NCBI GenBank assembly: GCA_030323885.1
Contig: CM059198.1
Span: 55,044,417 to 55,108,416, forward strand
DNA: 64,000 nucleotides
Reading direction: 5' to 3'
From: Branchipolynoe longqiensis
Lineage: Eukaryota > Annelida > Polychaeta > Phyllodocida > Polynoidae
The notes under the pieces were generated by a model. It had not been told where the DNA came from. It made no database searches and was given only the letters and a program-made list of their open reading frames with translations. The translations under genes were made by a program, and so were the position numbers. Positions 54,638 through 64,000 of the stretch are shown here, in pieces (the first letter of the stretch is position 1; each line of letters opens with the position of its first letter).

Positions 54638-57600
54638 ATGAAATATGTGATGCAAAACGACGACATGGGAGCTGCAAAAAGACGATATAATAATAATTCA
54701 AGGAAATTATCTAATAATACATTTAAAGTACAAAATGATGGTGATAAAACTAAAAGTTTAGTTTTGGGTAATTTGAAACACGACCCCCTTGCTGATGGAA
54801 GGCTGGTGGCTGGAGACCAATGCGATGGTTGCCATGCCGACATGCCAACAAAAATATTTCAAACCAGTGGCATACTGAATTGCCAACCAATTAACCAAAA
54901 ACCCTTCGAGTTCAACAATCTTATCACTAAGTCCCATCAGACTTTGAATACATTTCATAAAATTAATCCTGCCACTAATTGAGTGCATGTTCCATCCACT
55001 GGCCGCACTCGTGTTGCGTGGCACTCGATAGCAGCACCTTCCTGCTTGATAAAGTTTTAACAAGTTATTCCTGATGTTAAAATGTTGCCATTGTTAAATA
55101 CAAATGATAATGTTGTGTCAAATAGTAATAGTAATATTAATAACGTATTAACTAAACTTGTAGACGTTAAAATTAACAGAAAAAATAATATGAAGAATAT
55201 TAATATTGATACTGTGGTAGCTGTTGGTGATGGTGCTAATAGTAATGGAAAGGTTGGGGAGGGCTGTCAAATATAATTAGTAATAATACTGTAGAAAAAG
55301 TATCAGTTGGTAAGGAAGAAGTAGTTCAGGGTAATAAGATGGGGATGGAAAGGTTAGAAGAACTGAATATTGATTTAGATTTGAATTTTCAAGGTGGGAA
55401 CAGAGTAACAAATTTCAGTGATAAATCTCCATTGGAATATAAAGATAGTTTAAATAAATTATGGCCTTATTGGGTTTCGAACAATCTTAATCTAGGTGGC
55501 TATGAGTTTATTTTTAAATCAGTAAGGGAAACGGGTTACCAAATTATTTAAATGCTAAAATTCCAGTACCGTCTGGACTAAATATAGGAGAATGGAGAAG
55601 TTTATTAGTTAATTTCCAGGATAAAATATTAGTTGATTTCTTGGAATATGGGTGGCCAGCTAATTATACAAGAGATTTAGCACCAATTAAACCATTGTTG
55701 TGATGAGAAAGATTTATTTTGGATAAATAAGTATGTAGAAACTGAAATTTCTCATGGAGCATTGTTAGGTCCATTTAGTACACCTCCTTTTTCGCCATGG
55801 GCCCAAATTAGTCCTATTGTGACTCGTCCAAAAAAGAACACCAAGGGACAAAGAATTATAGTAGATTTGAGCTTTCCAAAAGGTAAGGGAGTAAATTCTG
55901 TCATAATGGGGGACCTCCGACTTTTTAGTTCAAATTCCTGCCGTTCGCGTCTCCACTGAACTAGTGGGCCTATTCGGCACACTGTCACACTGCAAACCCA
56001 ATGGCTATGAGCAATCTTCATACAGAAGAAGTCAAATATCTCTAAAACCACAAGACCTAGAGACAAATCGCTTGGTATACATATAGAAAACATACAACGA
56101 ATACATGATATTAAATTTCTAAGGTTAGGGTTCTGTATTTCTATTAATTTTGAATAAAATAAACGTTTTGCACTGGGCGTACCGCCAAACTCAGTGCATT
56201 GTCAATGGCCGTGAGCAATCTTCATACAGAAGAAGTCAAATATCTCTAAAACCACAAGACCTAGAGACAAACCGCTTGGTATACATATAGAAAACATACA
56301 ACGAATAGATTATATTAAATTTCTAAGGTTAGGGTTCTGTATTTCTATTAATTTTGAATAAAATATACGTATTGCACTGCGCGTACCGGCAAACTCAAAG
56401 CATTGTCAATGACCGTGTAGGCCCACTACTACCGATGCGCCACCAAGTGTCGGAAAATGAACTACGCCACATGTCCCCCATTAAAGGATTTTATCAAGGG
56501 GAAACTTATATGTATAATTTACCATCAATTATGGATTTAGCTAGAGAAGTGACTAGATTAGGAAAGAACTGCTATATGTGGTCTCTAGATTTAGCCAGAG
56601 CTTATTGTCAATTAAGAACATGTCCGTTGAGTGTACCTCTTTTTGGAATTAAAGTACGGGGGAAATATTATTTTGACATAGCTCCACCATTTGGTTGTAG
56701 GACATCAAGTATGGCTTGTGCGAGGACTACTTCTTCAGTAGTTTATTTATTAAGGAAAAAAAGGGTTTTTTGCTCTATGTTATTTGAATGATTTTGTAGG
56801 GGTAGAAGATCGCTAGAAAAAGCACAAGCAGGGTATGATTATGTACTTAGTCTAACACAATTATGAGGCTTAGATTTGTCTATTAAAAAAATGTACACCT
56901 CCAAAAATGAACATGAAATGGTTTGTTTATGAGATTGATAGTCAGTTGATGGAAGTCAGGATCCCTAAAGAAAAATTGTAATGCAATAGATGGAATGTGG
57001 GAAGTAAAGTTACTAGAAACAATGTTCAACGTCTTGTGGGTAGATTACAATTTATTTTGAAATGTGTGGTTAACTCTAGGAGATTTATGAACAGAATCTT
57101 GGATTTTTTAAGGGCTACCCCATTTATAGGGAAACTTTAGTTAGTCAGGATTTAATTAGGGATATAACTTGGTTTTTGCGGTTCGCGGAAGAGTATAATG
57201 GATTAATTTTATTAGGACCATTTCCAAAGAAAAAGTGGGTGATTGAGTGTGAGGCTTCTTTGCTAGCAGGAGGATCATTTAGTAGTACACAGTATTTTTC
57301 AGAATTATATTCAAAAGATTTCTTTAGTGATAATAAATTACACATCGCACAATTAGAAGCAATTAATTTAGTAGTGGCACTTAAAACTCTTTCCCCTCAG
57401 CATCCAGAAGAATTTGTGATTATCATTAATACTGATAATGAAGCATCTCAAAAGGTGTTATCCTTTGGTGCTGGTAAAGACCCAGTCTTGTGTGCTTGTG
57501 CTTGAGAGATCTGGAGGTTCGCTGCTGAAAAGATTGTGTGAGGTACAAGTCATAGATAGGGCAGGGAAAAAGCTAGTATTAGCAGATGCACTAAGTAGGA

Positions 57601-57710
57601 TGTTTTTCGATAATAAGTCAAAATTAATAGCAAATAAGCTATGTAGGGAACTTAAGTTAGAAAAAGTAAGTGCTTCTCATGATAATACTGTTTTTGATTT
57701 ATTTTTGTAA
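54638..57710 (+). pseudogene. Ngaro-like RT-RNase H remnant
   Basis: Recognisable blocks: SPLEYKDSLNKLWPYWVS (55420), VPSGLNIGEWRSLL, FLEYGWPANYTRDLAPI, SPIVTRPKKNTKGQRIIVDL, then after the insertion KGFYQGETYMYNLPSIMDLA, SLDLARAYCQLRTCPLSVPL, FGCRTSSMACARTTSSVVYL. The catalytic loop region near 56790 is frameshifted. RNase H follows: VIECEASLLAGGSF (the first catalytic Asp replaced by Glu), AQLEAINLVVALKTL, INTDNEAS, LVLADALSR. Several stops make it dead. Codon use is more AT-rich than in the intact copy. Confidence 0.85.
55906..56481 (+). mobile_element. TA-flanked insertion with 204-bp internal tandem duplication
   Basis: The ends are ATGGGGGAC at the left and GTCCCCCAT at the right, inverted. 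TA precedes (55904-55905) and follows (56482-56483). Two tandem copies of a 204-bp unit (GCAATCTTCATACAGAAGAA starting at 56011 and 56215) fill the middle. It splits the RT frame of the host element exactly between VIM and KGFYQG. The TA duplication fits a Tc1/mariner-type nonautonomous element. Confidence 0.7.
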
Positions 57711-57751
57711 GCTCCTCACTCCAATTTTGTATCTGGCTTTTTCCCTCACAG

Positions 57752-58260
57752 CTTACAATTATGCCTTAGGTAGGAGGCTAAGCTTCTATTTTAAGGCAGG
57801 ATTATCCAAAGGTACATGGAGGAATAAAAGGGTTCATTTTGAAGAATATGTTAGGTTTTGTAAAAAAAAAAACAGAATATTAATCCAAAATACCCTAAAC
57901 TAAAAACGGTAATGTTATACATTTTATATTTGAATGATAAATTAAAAACGGAAAGGGTTATACAAAATTATTTGAGTGAGCTAAGTCATGGGTTAAACTT
58001 GTACGTGGTAGATCTGAAGTATTTGATAGTTATGCATTGCTAGTACTTAAAAAAAGGAATGTTTAAATTAAAAAATTATATTGTTAACAGAGCTTATCCA
58101 TTAAAAATAAAACACGTCAAATTAATTATATTGAAATTTATTAAAATGGGTAAACCTGGTCTTGTATTTGTTGTTGGGATGCTAATTGGTTATACATGTC
58201 TGTTAAGGCAATCTAATTTATTTTATTCCGAGATGCTGGGTGATGGCGGTCATAAGAATT
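57752..58260 (+). pseudogene. Ngaro-like tyrosine recombinase remnant
   Basis: After an acceptor-like TTTTTCCCTCACAG, the frame reads AYNYALGRRLSFYFKAGLSK, then GTWRNKRVHFEEYVRFCKKK, KIKHVKLIILKFIKMGK and GYTCLLRQSNLF. The first catalytic Arg (LLRQSN) is present. The C-terminal half with H-x-x-R and Tyr is deleted, and there are several frameshifts. Confidence 0.8.
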
Positions 58261-58317
58261 TCCTGTGTCTGGTTTAGAATTATTGGATTATTTACCTACT
58301 AATGGTTAAATAAATAT

Positions 58318-58382
58318 ATATATATATATAGCGATATAGCGAATGGTAGACAGGAAGTGTGAACACTTATTTGTCTCTCATT
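58318..58382 (-). repeat. LINE 3' terminal fragment with TA-rich tail
   Basis: The minus strand reads AATAAGTGTTCACACTTCCT, then GTCTACCATTCGCTATATCG and a TA run. This is the same 3' end as the LINE pieces at 10692 and 49646; only the last about 60 bp are present. Confidence 0.7.
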
Positions 58383-58384
58383 TA

Positions 58385-58700
58385 TTTATTTTTTGGTACA
58401 TTAGTTGTCCCAAGCAGGGGAAATCCCAGTCACAGACGACTGGTCTTCCCCACTCCACTGCTGGTCGATAGAAAGCCCAAGCCTACACTTTTACCGACCC
58501 AAGGGATTTTTAACCTCCCACACCACATTGACATGGTATGAGAGCAACCGGCCTTTGATGACGCTGTAAGTTATACACAGTGGTGCAAATCGAAATTGGC
58601 AGGGCTGGGGGCACGGGGGAATTGAACCGCCGACCCTCAGATTAGGAGTCTGACCTAGAAAAATGTCAGACACTCTAACCACTCCGCCACAGAGAACGTC
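58385..58700 (-). repeat. tRNA-derived SINE, family B, full length
   Basis: On the minus strand the head starts near 58700, with an A-box-like TGGCGGAGTGGTTAGAGTGT and a B-box-like GGCGGTTCAATTCCC. The body follows (TATAACTTACAGCGTCATCA, GGTGTGGGAGGTTAAAAATC, GGGTCGGTAAAAGTGTAGG), and the tail is TTTCCCCTGCTTGGGACAAC. The head layout is Ser/Leu-tRNA-like, but the body makes it a SINE, not a tRNA gene. Confidence 0.8.
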
Positions 58701-59002
58701 ATATATATATATACTTCCTAGCGAGTGGAATCTGATGCCCCGCGCAGGGGGGTGAGCGGTGCATGCCGGACCCCCACCCACCTGGGTGGGGGTGGGGGCG
58801 CTCCAAATCTTATCACACACGATAACGGTCTTATCACTATCCATATATTATATATAACTGCAACTTTTCTCTTCAGTCTTTGATGATTCACACAGGCATG
58901 CACTGAAAATAGAGTGATGCATTTCTGGATTATTTATTTCTATTTACTTTATGCATTTCTATGCTACTACATGCAATTTTGCATTGCATTATTGATGTTT
59001 CT
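58701..59002. other. Spacer with short GC-rich palindromic run
   Basis: Around 58767-58797 CCCCCACCCACCTGGGTGGG forms a short palindrome. No gene seen. Confidence 0.4.
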
Positions 59003-59611
59003 TAAGCCGTGTTCACACGGGCAAAATGTGAGGCGAATCAGGCAAATCGAATCAGGTGAGGCGAATTAGCGGCCCGTTCACACGGGCAGTACTTCGGCCG
59101 GAAATCGAATGCTGCGCATGAGCAAGTCCAGACTAACCAGCGCCATTTTGGGTTCGACGATGCTGGCACCAGAGAGTGTGGGTTCGACCTAGATATGTAA
59201 TGACTGAATCGTATTGGTTTGGAACGGTCAAAACTTCTGCTGGGCAGTGAAACCCTAAAAATAAATGCTGAAAAAAATATCTGTGCATAGATAGCGGTTT
59301 CATTAATTAAATTATATAATATGCGCTTTTGATCGACCGGAAAGTCAACAAACTAAGGTCTCGACTGCGCATTCGTGTGACGTCCTTAATCCGCCTTAAG
59401 TTAGTCGGTTGCGTTCACACGGGCGATCTAAGTCGATTCATAAAATTTGCTTCATATAAACCACCTACAGAGGTGGTATAGATGAAGCGAACTAGTTGAT
59501 TCGAATCAGCCCTAAACCGACTCAGACGCGCGTTCACACGCCAAATCTGAGCCGAATTAGGCAAGTTCATTTATATGATTCGAATTAACTGCCCCGTGTG
59601 AACAGGGCTTT
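59003..59611 (+). mobile_element. TIR element rich in GTTCACACG blocks
   Basis: The left end TAAGCCGTGTTCACACGGGC and the right end GCCCCGTGTGAACAGGGCTT are inverted repeats. The motif GTTCACACG recurs internally (59088, 59409, 59532). The interior is non-coding. Superfamily not assigned. Confidence 0.65.
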
Positions 59612-59785
59612 AGGTTAGAAATAATATCAATCTGCCTCACCCTAATTATCTATATGAGCCATTATATGCCATGAAATAGCTATACATGTGTCATGGAAAT
59701 TTGTAAATTGCTGCTTAACACAAATGATTACAAAATTAGCTTCATGTGTTTTGTGAAACTATTAACTTGTTCTATCTATGTACCT

Positions 59786-59787
59786 AC

Positions 59788-59859
<72 letters not shown>

Positions 59860-59866
59860 CTATCTA
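59786..59866 (+). repeat. (CTAT)n microsatellite
   Basis: About twenty units of CTAT with one TTAT interruption. Confidence 0.95.
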
Positions 59867-60084
59867 GCAAACCTCTATTAGTTTGCAGATATTTACTTCA
59901 GTGTGCAGCGGGAAGATCACTTTCCTGGGCGATGACAACCAAAAACACATCATATGCTCAAATTGGGGGGTGGATGACGCAAAGACCCGAAAAACACTAT
60001 GACGGCTCACTCCCTATCTCTCCCATGGCAATGTAAATTTTGCAGCACCATCTTGTGGTGGGTTTGATCAGCCCGGCTGCTGGC

Positions 60085-60212
60085 TGTTATGTATCTAGGC
60101 CAACCCGGCAGGTACAGGGAACCAGCGACGTATGGATTGTAACCAAGGGATACGTTAATCAAATAAACGTCAGTTACTAACTGGAACTCGAAGTGTCCAC
60201 TCGTATCTTACA
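60085..60212 (+). repeat. 5' LTR of the Gypsy element (short)
   Basis: Begins TGTTATGTATC and ends CGTATCTTACA, giving the usual TG...CA ends with short inverted TGT/ACA. An AATAAA signal lies at about 60161. Position immediately before a primer-binding-like TGGTGTCAGA supports the boundary. Its 128 bp is short for Gypsy but within known range. The left boundary is inferred without the partner LTR. Confidence 0.55.
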
Positions 60213-61309
60213 TGGTGTCAGATATGGGGTTGCCTTCAAGGATAATGGCATTATCTGGATTAAAAACCCCGATGCCACTCAACCTAGATGGCAATCTCAC
60301 TCTCAACTGGTATCAATGGATTGATTCTTACCGGATTTACGCTACCGCGGCAGGACTAAGTGCTAAATCTGAGAAAGTTCAGTGCTGTGTGTTTTTGCAC
60401 GTTGCAGGATCTGAGGCTCAGAAAGTTCATCGCACTCTGGATATCGATGTAGCTGATCGGGACAAGATTGAAGTGCTGATAGCGGCTTTTAGGAAATATT
60501 GTGATGGAAAGACAAACATTACGGTGGTAAGGTATAAATTCAATTCTCTTAACCAATCCAACGAGAGCATGGACACGTACATCAGGAATCTTCGTTGCCG
60601 TGTCTCTTATTGTCAATACGGTGCGCTCGAGGATTCTCTACTCTGTGATAGGATTGTATGTGGTATCAAAAGCAGGATTCTACGGGATCGTCTATTACGG
60701 ACGAGTGATTTATCATTGGACAAGTGCATTGATTTGTGTCGTTTAAGTGAACATAAATCAGATTTATTGGAGGATGATTCTCGTAGTGTGTTGAGTGAGA
60801 ATGTCGATGCAATTTCAAAATTGAATAACGGCGTGACGTCACAGCGCCAGTCGGCGCCATGGAAACGGCCGTCTCATCAACAAGGCCAGTCATATAGGTC
60901 GAATATGTCGAGTGTCTCTGGTACGCGGTGTTCCAATTGTGGTTATAGGCATGTCCAGGGACGATGTCCTGCCAAGGACAAGCAATGCCTTGCTTGCAGG
61001 AAGACAGGGCACTTTATTAAGATGTGTCGTAGTGATTTGAACAGGAAGACGGTTGTGAATGAGTTGAACATCAAACAACACGACAAACAGGAGGAGTGGA
61101 TACGTGATTACGCCAACCAGGATTTAACCTGTGATTTGTTCGTGGGTGCGTTGAACGACAACAATGCCGATCAAGATAGCCTGTGGTATGCTGATATCGT
61201 GGTGAACAACAATGTGATCATGTTCAAGCTGGACACCGGATCCCAGGCAAATATCATCCCGATGGAGGTTTACGATGAGATAGGGTGTTTGACCATGTCT
61301 CCATCATGA
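60212..61309 (+). CDS. Gypsy Gag and protease start
   Basis: 366 codons to a TGA at 61307. The ATG at 60212 overlaps the LTR end, so a later Met (for example 60245) may be the real start. The Gag capsid-like region has WYQWIDSYRIYATAAGL and FRKYCDGKTNITVVRYKFNS, typical of Gypsy Gag. Two Cys/His knuckles lie near residues 240-272 (CSNCGYRHVQGRC, then CLACRKTGHFIKMC). The aspartic protease begins near residue 335 with KLDTGSQANIIPMEV, the D-T-G catalytic motif (Asp about 341). The frame after the stop continues in the same phase, so the TGA is either a mutation or a read-through point. Confidence 0.85.
   Translation: MVSDMGLPSRIMALSGLKTPMPLNLDGNLTLNWYQWIDSYRIYATAAGLSAKSEKVQCCVFLHVAGSEAQKVHRTLDIDVADRDKIEVLIAAFRKYCDGKTNITVVRYKFNSLNQSNESMDTYIRNLRCRVSYCQYGALEDSLLCDRIVCGIKSRILRDRLLRTSDLSLDKCIDLCRLSEHKSDLLEDDSRSVLSENVDAISKLNNGVTSQRQSAPWKRPSHQQGQSYRSNMSSVSGTRCSNCGYRHVQGRCPAKDKQCLACRKTGHFIKMCRSDLNRKTVVNELNIKQHDKQEEWIRDYANQDLTCDLFVGALNDNNADQDSLWYADIVVNNNVIMFKLDTGSQANIIPMEVYDEIGCLTMSPS
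60213..60230 (+). promoter_or_regulatory. Primer-binding-site-like sequence
   Basis: TGGTGTCAGATATGGG follows the LTR end directly; TGG is the complement of a tRNA CCA end. The primer tRNA was not identified. Confidence 0.4.
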
Positions 61310-61348
61310 TGTCACCTCGTCACGTATTCCGGTCAACGCATCCAACTG

Positions 61349-62803
61349 GTGGGAGAGTCGTGGATAGAGATCCGAGGCCGTCGATTCAAGTTCCAGATAA
61401 CAAGGGAGGGGAGCCCCCTTCTCGGAAAGACTGCATGTGTTGACCTGAAATTAATTACGAGAGTGGACTCCATATCGAACATAATGGAACCAGGTGCGAG
61501 TGCTAAAGAACTGGTAAATATTTATGTGGATGTTTTTCAAGGTCTTGGTAAAATAAAAGTAAATGCTCATATTCATGTTGATACCAATATAGCCCCTGTT
61601 GTAGATGCACCTAGAAGAATACCCCATGCTATAATACAGGACGTACGTAGGAAATTGGATAGGATGTTAGATTTGGGGGTGATAGTGAAACAGACAGCAC
61701 CAACTCCATGGGTCAGTTCCATTACTATTGTGAGGAAGCCTGGGAAGATACGGATTTGTTTGGATCCTACTAAGTTAAATAAAGCTATTTTGAGAGGCCC
61801 GTATCCCACCGGTACAATTGAGGAAGTTGTGGCTAATACCAGTGGGGCCAGGGTGTTCTCGGCCATAGATGCTAATAGCGGATATTGGCAGATTGAACTA
61901 GATAAGGAGACCTCTCATTTATGCACATTTAATACGCCTTGGGGTCGTTACAGGTATACCCGTTTACCCTTTGGAATAAAAACAGCTGGTGACATATTTA
62001 TAGAAGAAATGAATGGTATCCTGGGAGGGTTAGAGGGTGTTAATGTGATCACGGATGACATTTTAGTTTATGGTAGAAATATTAAAGAACACAACAGTAG
62101 ACTTGAAACAGTTTTAGAAAGAGCCAGAAAATTCAATTTGAAACTTAACCCTAAAAAGTCTGTAATTTGTAAATCACAGGTTAATTATGTTGGTCATTTG
62201 TTGACATCTGACGGTCTGTTACCTAACAAAGACCGTATTCAGGCAATTATTGATTTGCCCACACCCCAGGACAAAAAAGCGGTACAACGCTTTCTGGGGA
62301 TGGTTGGTTACGTCAGTAAGTTTATACCTAACATGGCAGAGTTAACCAAGCCTTTACGTGTTATCCTCAGCGAAGATGTCGCATGGCACTGGCAGACAGA
62401 ACAAATTAAAGCATTTGAAGCCCTTAAGCATCTCTTAACTAAAGCCCCTATACTGAAGTATTTCGATATCAGGCAAGACATAGTTTTACAGGTGGATGCT
62501 TCTAAGTCTGGCCTTGGGGCGACGTTATTTCAGGAAAGAAGGCCAGTTGCCATGGCGTCGAAGGCTTTGGATAAAACACAATCGAATTATGCTGTAATAG
62601 AAAAAGAGTTGCTAGCCATTTGTTTTGGGTGTAAAAAATTTCACGAATATATTTTTGGAAAGAGTGTCACCGTTGAGACTGATCACAAACCATTGGTAGC
62701 CATTATGAACAAGCCGATACATACCTTGTCTGCCCGTATGCAACGCATGAGAATGCGGTTGCAGAATTATGACATCTCTGTGGTCCATATTAAAGGACCC
62801 TAA
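61349..62803 (+). CDS. Gypsy Pol: protease end, reverse transcriptase, RNase H
   Basis: 484 codons in the same phase as the Gag frame. RT marks: IRICLDPTKLNKAI, the catalytic Asp in VFSAIDANSGYWQIEL, RYRYTRLPFGIKTAGDIF, and the loop VITDDILVYG with the Asp pair (about 236-237), where Thr precedes the pair instead of the more usual Val or Ile. RNase H marks: VLQVDASKSGLGATL, NYAVIEKELLAICFG, VETDHKPLVAIM. The frame stops at 62801 (TAA overlapping ATG, TAATG) just before the D-A-L-S-R end of RNase H, which continues in the next frame. Most similar in character to animal K02A2.6-like Gypsy proteins, from memory of the family. Confidence 0.87.
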   Translation: MGESWIEIRGRRFKFQITREGSPLLGKTACVDLKLITRVDSISNIMEPGASAKELVNIYVDVFQGLGKIKVNAHIHVDTNIAPVVDAPRRIPHAIIQDVRRKLDRMLDLGVIVKQTAPTPWVSSITIVRKPGKIRICLDPTKLNKAILRGPYPTGTIEEVVANTSGARVFSAIDANSGYWQIELDKETSHLCTFNTPWGRYRYTRLPFGIKTAGDIFIEEMNGILGGLEGVNVITDDILVYGRNIKEHNSRLETVLERARKFNLKLNPKKSVICKSQVNYVGHLLTSDGLLPNKDRIQAIIDLPTPQDKKAVQRFLGMVGYVSKFIPNMAELTKPLRVILSEDVAWHWQTEQIKAFEALKHLLTKAPILKYFDIRQDIVLQVDASKSGLGATLFQERRPVAMASKALDKTQSNYAVIEKELLAICFGCKKFHEYIFGKSVTVETDHKPLVAIMNKPIHTLSARMQRMRMRLQNYDISVVHIKGP

Positions 62804-63741
62804 TGTTTTTTTCAGACGCACTATCCAGAGTGCACACAAAAGTAACGAGCCCTGATGAATTATTCGACAACGATATGATGGTGGCCGCAGTGGACATAGA
62901 GCATGACATTATAAAAAAAATTAAACTGGAGGTGGCAAAGGACAGTGCTCTACAAAAAGTTATTTTGTTGTCTAGGGAGGGGTGGCCAAAACATCACAGG
63001 GGTTTGCACCCAGATGTAAAACCATTTTTTACATACAGGTATAACATTACAATACAGGACGATATTTTGCTCAAAGATGACCGCATTGTTATTCCTAAAA
63101 CGTTACAAAAAGACATGTTGGACAGGGTGCACGAGTCCCATTTGGGTGTAGTCAGGTGCAAGCAATTGGCGCGTGATACCATTTTTTGGCCTGGGTTAAG
63201 TGGTCAAATAGAGGACAAGGTATCACGCTGCCAGATATGTCAGGGGTTGTGGAATAAACAGGCCGCTGAACCTTTGATTAACCATGCAATTATGGATATA
63301 ACATACTATAAGATTGGGGTTGACCTATTCTATGTTGAGCACACTACATATTTGCTATTAGTGGATTATTACACAAAGTTCCCGGAAGTTGTGGAATTGA
63401 CAAGTACAACAAGTCTGTCTATAATAGCTGTTATGAAGCAAGTATTTGGTAGGTACGGTATACCCAGATATGTGGTTTCAGACAACGGACCACAATTCAG
63501 CAGTGCTGAGTATTTACATTTTGCAACTGACTATGAATTTGTTCCGATCTTTTCAAATCCAATGTTTGCCCAGAGTAATGGTCAAGTGGAGAGGTACGTA
63601 CAGACTGTTAAACGGATGATTAAAAAATCATTGGTCAACAATAAAGACGTTAACATCGCCCTGCTAAATTATAGGAATACAACGTTGCAGGGCATGGATG
63701 TTTCTCCAGCTCAGTTATTAATGTCTCGTACACTAAGGTAA
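62803..63741 (+). CDS. Gypsy integrase (with end of RNase H)
   Basis: 312 codons in a frame shifted by one base from the RT frame. It begins with the RNase H end (FFSDALSRV). The integrase zinc-binding domain reads HESHLGVVRCKQLA, then WPGLSGQIEDKVSRCQICQ (H-H-C-C). The catalytic core has the first Asp in GVDLFYVEHTTYLLLVDYY, the second in VSDNGPQFSS and the Glu in SNGQVERYVQT. It stops at TAA 63739-63741; the same frame stays open to the window end with a C-terminal region (GIGDRVRFLDHKGEWQVGKI), the usual position of the DNA-binding domain. This copy is therefore disrupted near the core end. Confidence 0.85.
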   Translation: MFFSDALSRVHTKVTSPDELFDNDMMVAAVDIEHDIIKKIKLEVAKDSALQKVILLSREGWPKHHRGLHPDVKPFFTYRYNITIQDDILLKDDRIVIPKTLQKDMLDRVHESHLGVVRCKQLARDTIFWPGLSGQIEDKVSRCQICQGLWNKQAAEPLINHAIMDITYYKIGVDLFYVEHTTYLLLVDYYTKFPEVVELTSTTSLSIIAVMKQVFGRYGIPRYVVSDNGPQFSSAEYLHFATDYEFVPIFSNPMFAQSNGQVERYVQTVKRMIKKSLVNNKDVNIALLNYRNTTLQGMDVSPAQLLMSRTLR

Positions 63742-64000
63742 AAAATCCCTGTATTGGAAAGGCAGTTGAGACCAAAACCACAACCGTCAAAGAAAAACGA
63801 AATACATCATTCACAACAGATACAGAAAAAATACTATGATAAAAATGCAGGTCCGGAACACGGTAAATTGGGGATAGGGGACAGGGTACGTTTTCTGGAC
63901 CACAAAGGCGAGTGGCAAGTTGGAAAAATTGTAAAGGCATGTACACCAGGTTCACGTGACTACATTGTTCTAAATCAACATCATTTAATAAAAAGAAATC
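63742..64000 (+). pseudogene. Gypsy integrase C-terminal continuation after a stop
   Basis: In phase with the preceding integrase frame, open to the edge. It contains QPSKKNEIHHSQQIQKKYYD and GDRVRFLDHKGEWQVGKIVK, corresponding to the GPY/F-type or chromo-like C-terminal module of Gypsy integrases. Truncated by the window. Confidence 0.7.

Larger units (their letters stand above)
53918..58281 (+). mobile_element. Degenerate Ngaro-like YR retrotransposon, related to 40710-47113
   Basis: Starts with an A-type terminus (quasi-palindrome at 53925-53942) and ends CTGTGTCTGGTTTAGAATT, like B2. Between them lie a shortened ORF1, RT-RNase H and YR remnants with many stops, in the same order as the intact copy. 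The last third of YR and most of repeat B are deleted near 58258. A 576-bp insertion (55906-56481) interrupts the RT. Confidence 0.85.
60085..64000 (+). mobile_element. Ty3/Gypsy LTR retrotransposon, 3' part outside the window
   Basis: A short 5' LTR is followed at once by gag, protease, RT, RNase H and integrase in Ty3/Gypsy order. Integrase lies after RNase H, unlike in Ty1/Copia. The copy has an in-frame stop after the protease motif, a frame change between RNase H and integrase, and a stop after the integrase core, so it is not intact. The 3' LTR is not in the window. Confidence 0.9.

Noticed and set aside
58620..58700. tRNA gene-like sequence with A- and B-box motifs
   Set aside because: It is the head of a SINE followed by the repeated SINE body; similar heads recur at 8225, 25640 and 35250. 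No functional tRNA gene was found.

Overview
This is a metazoan, invertebrate-type genomic window. It has long AT-rich introns, GT-AG splice sites, tRNA-derived SINEs, many short inverted-repeat elements, and several tyrosine-recombinase (YR) retrotransposons of the DIRS/Ngaro order. No vertebrate-specific repeat was recognised. A marine invertebrate such as a mollusc or a non-vertebrate deuterostome would fit, but the species cannot be fixed from the sequence alone.

One host gene is resolved completely. On the minus strand, 40059 down to 12443, seven coding exons assemble in phase into a 254-residue clathrin light chain. The exons are 136, 108, 26, 99, 112, 112 and 172 nt, and the third is an obligatory 26-nt microexon. 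Its promoter region (about 40098-40116) carries ETS-like and YY1-like motifs. A candidate 12-nt in-frame microexon (21092-21103) lies in the last intron, at the position where vertebrate light chains receive their neuron-specific insert. The introns are packed with SINEs, TTAA-flanked MITEs, a minisatellite-bearing MITE, other terminal-inverted-repeat elements, CA-rich repeats and long poly(C) tracts. At the left edge, 3645-3722 (minus) looks like the first coding exon of a second gene, with an NRF1-like palindrome upstream. Its product may be an SLC36-type amino-acid transporter, but this is weakly supported.

From 40.7 to 58.3 kb the window is almost entirely YR retroelements. (1) 40710-47113 is a complete Ngaro-like element. 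It has an ORF1 with a Cys/His region, an RT-RNase H ORF, a tyrosine recombinase and near-identical split direct repeats A1...B1-A2-B2, so it inserted recently. (2) 47557-52959 is a minus-strand DIRS1-like element with inverted terminal repeats, an RGG-rich Gag, RT, RNase H plus a methyltransferase-like region, and YR. It is decayed by stops and by a nested 5'-truncated LINE. (3) 53918-58281 is a degenerate relative of the first element, interrupted by a TA-flanked 576-bp insertion. A fourth, very GC-rich YR relic lies at 8668-10315, and a stray A-type terminus lies near 15539. A quasi-palindrome at the A-repeat termini recurs at these loci and is a candidate recombinase-binding site.

From 60085 to the right edge lies a Ty3/Gypsy LTR retrotransposon: a short 5' LTR, Gag with zinc knuckles, protease, RT, RNase H and integrase, with three coding lesions. 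Its 3' end lies outside the window.
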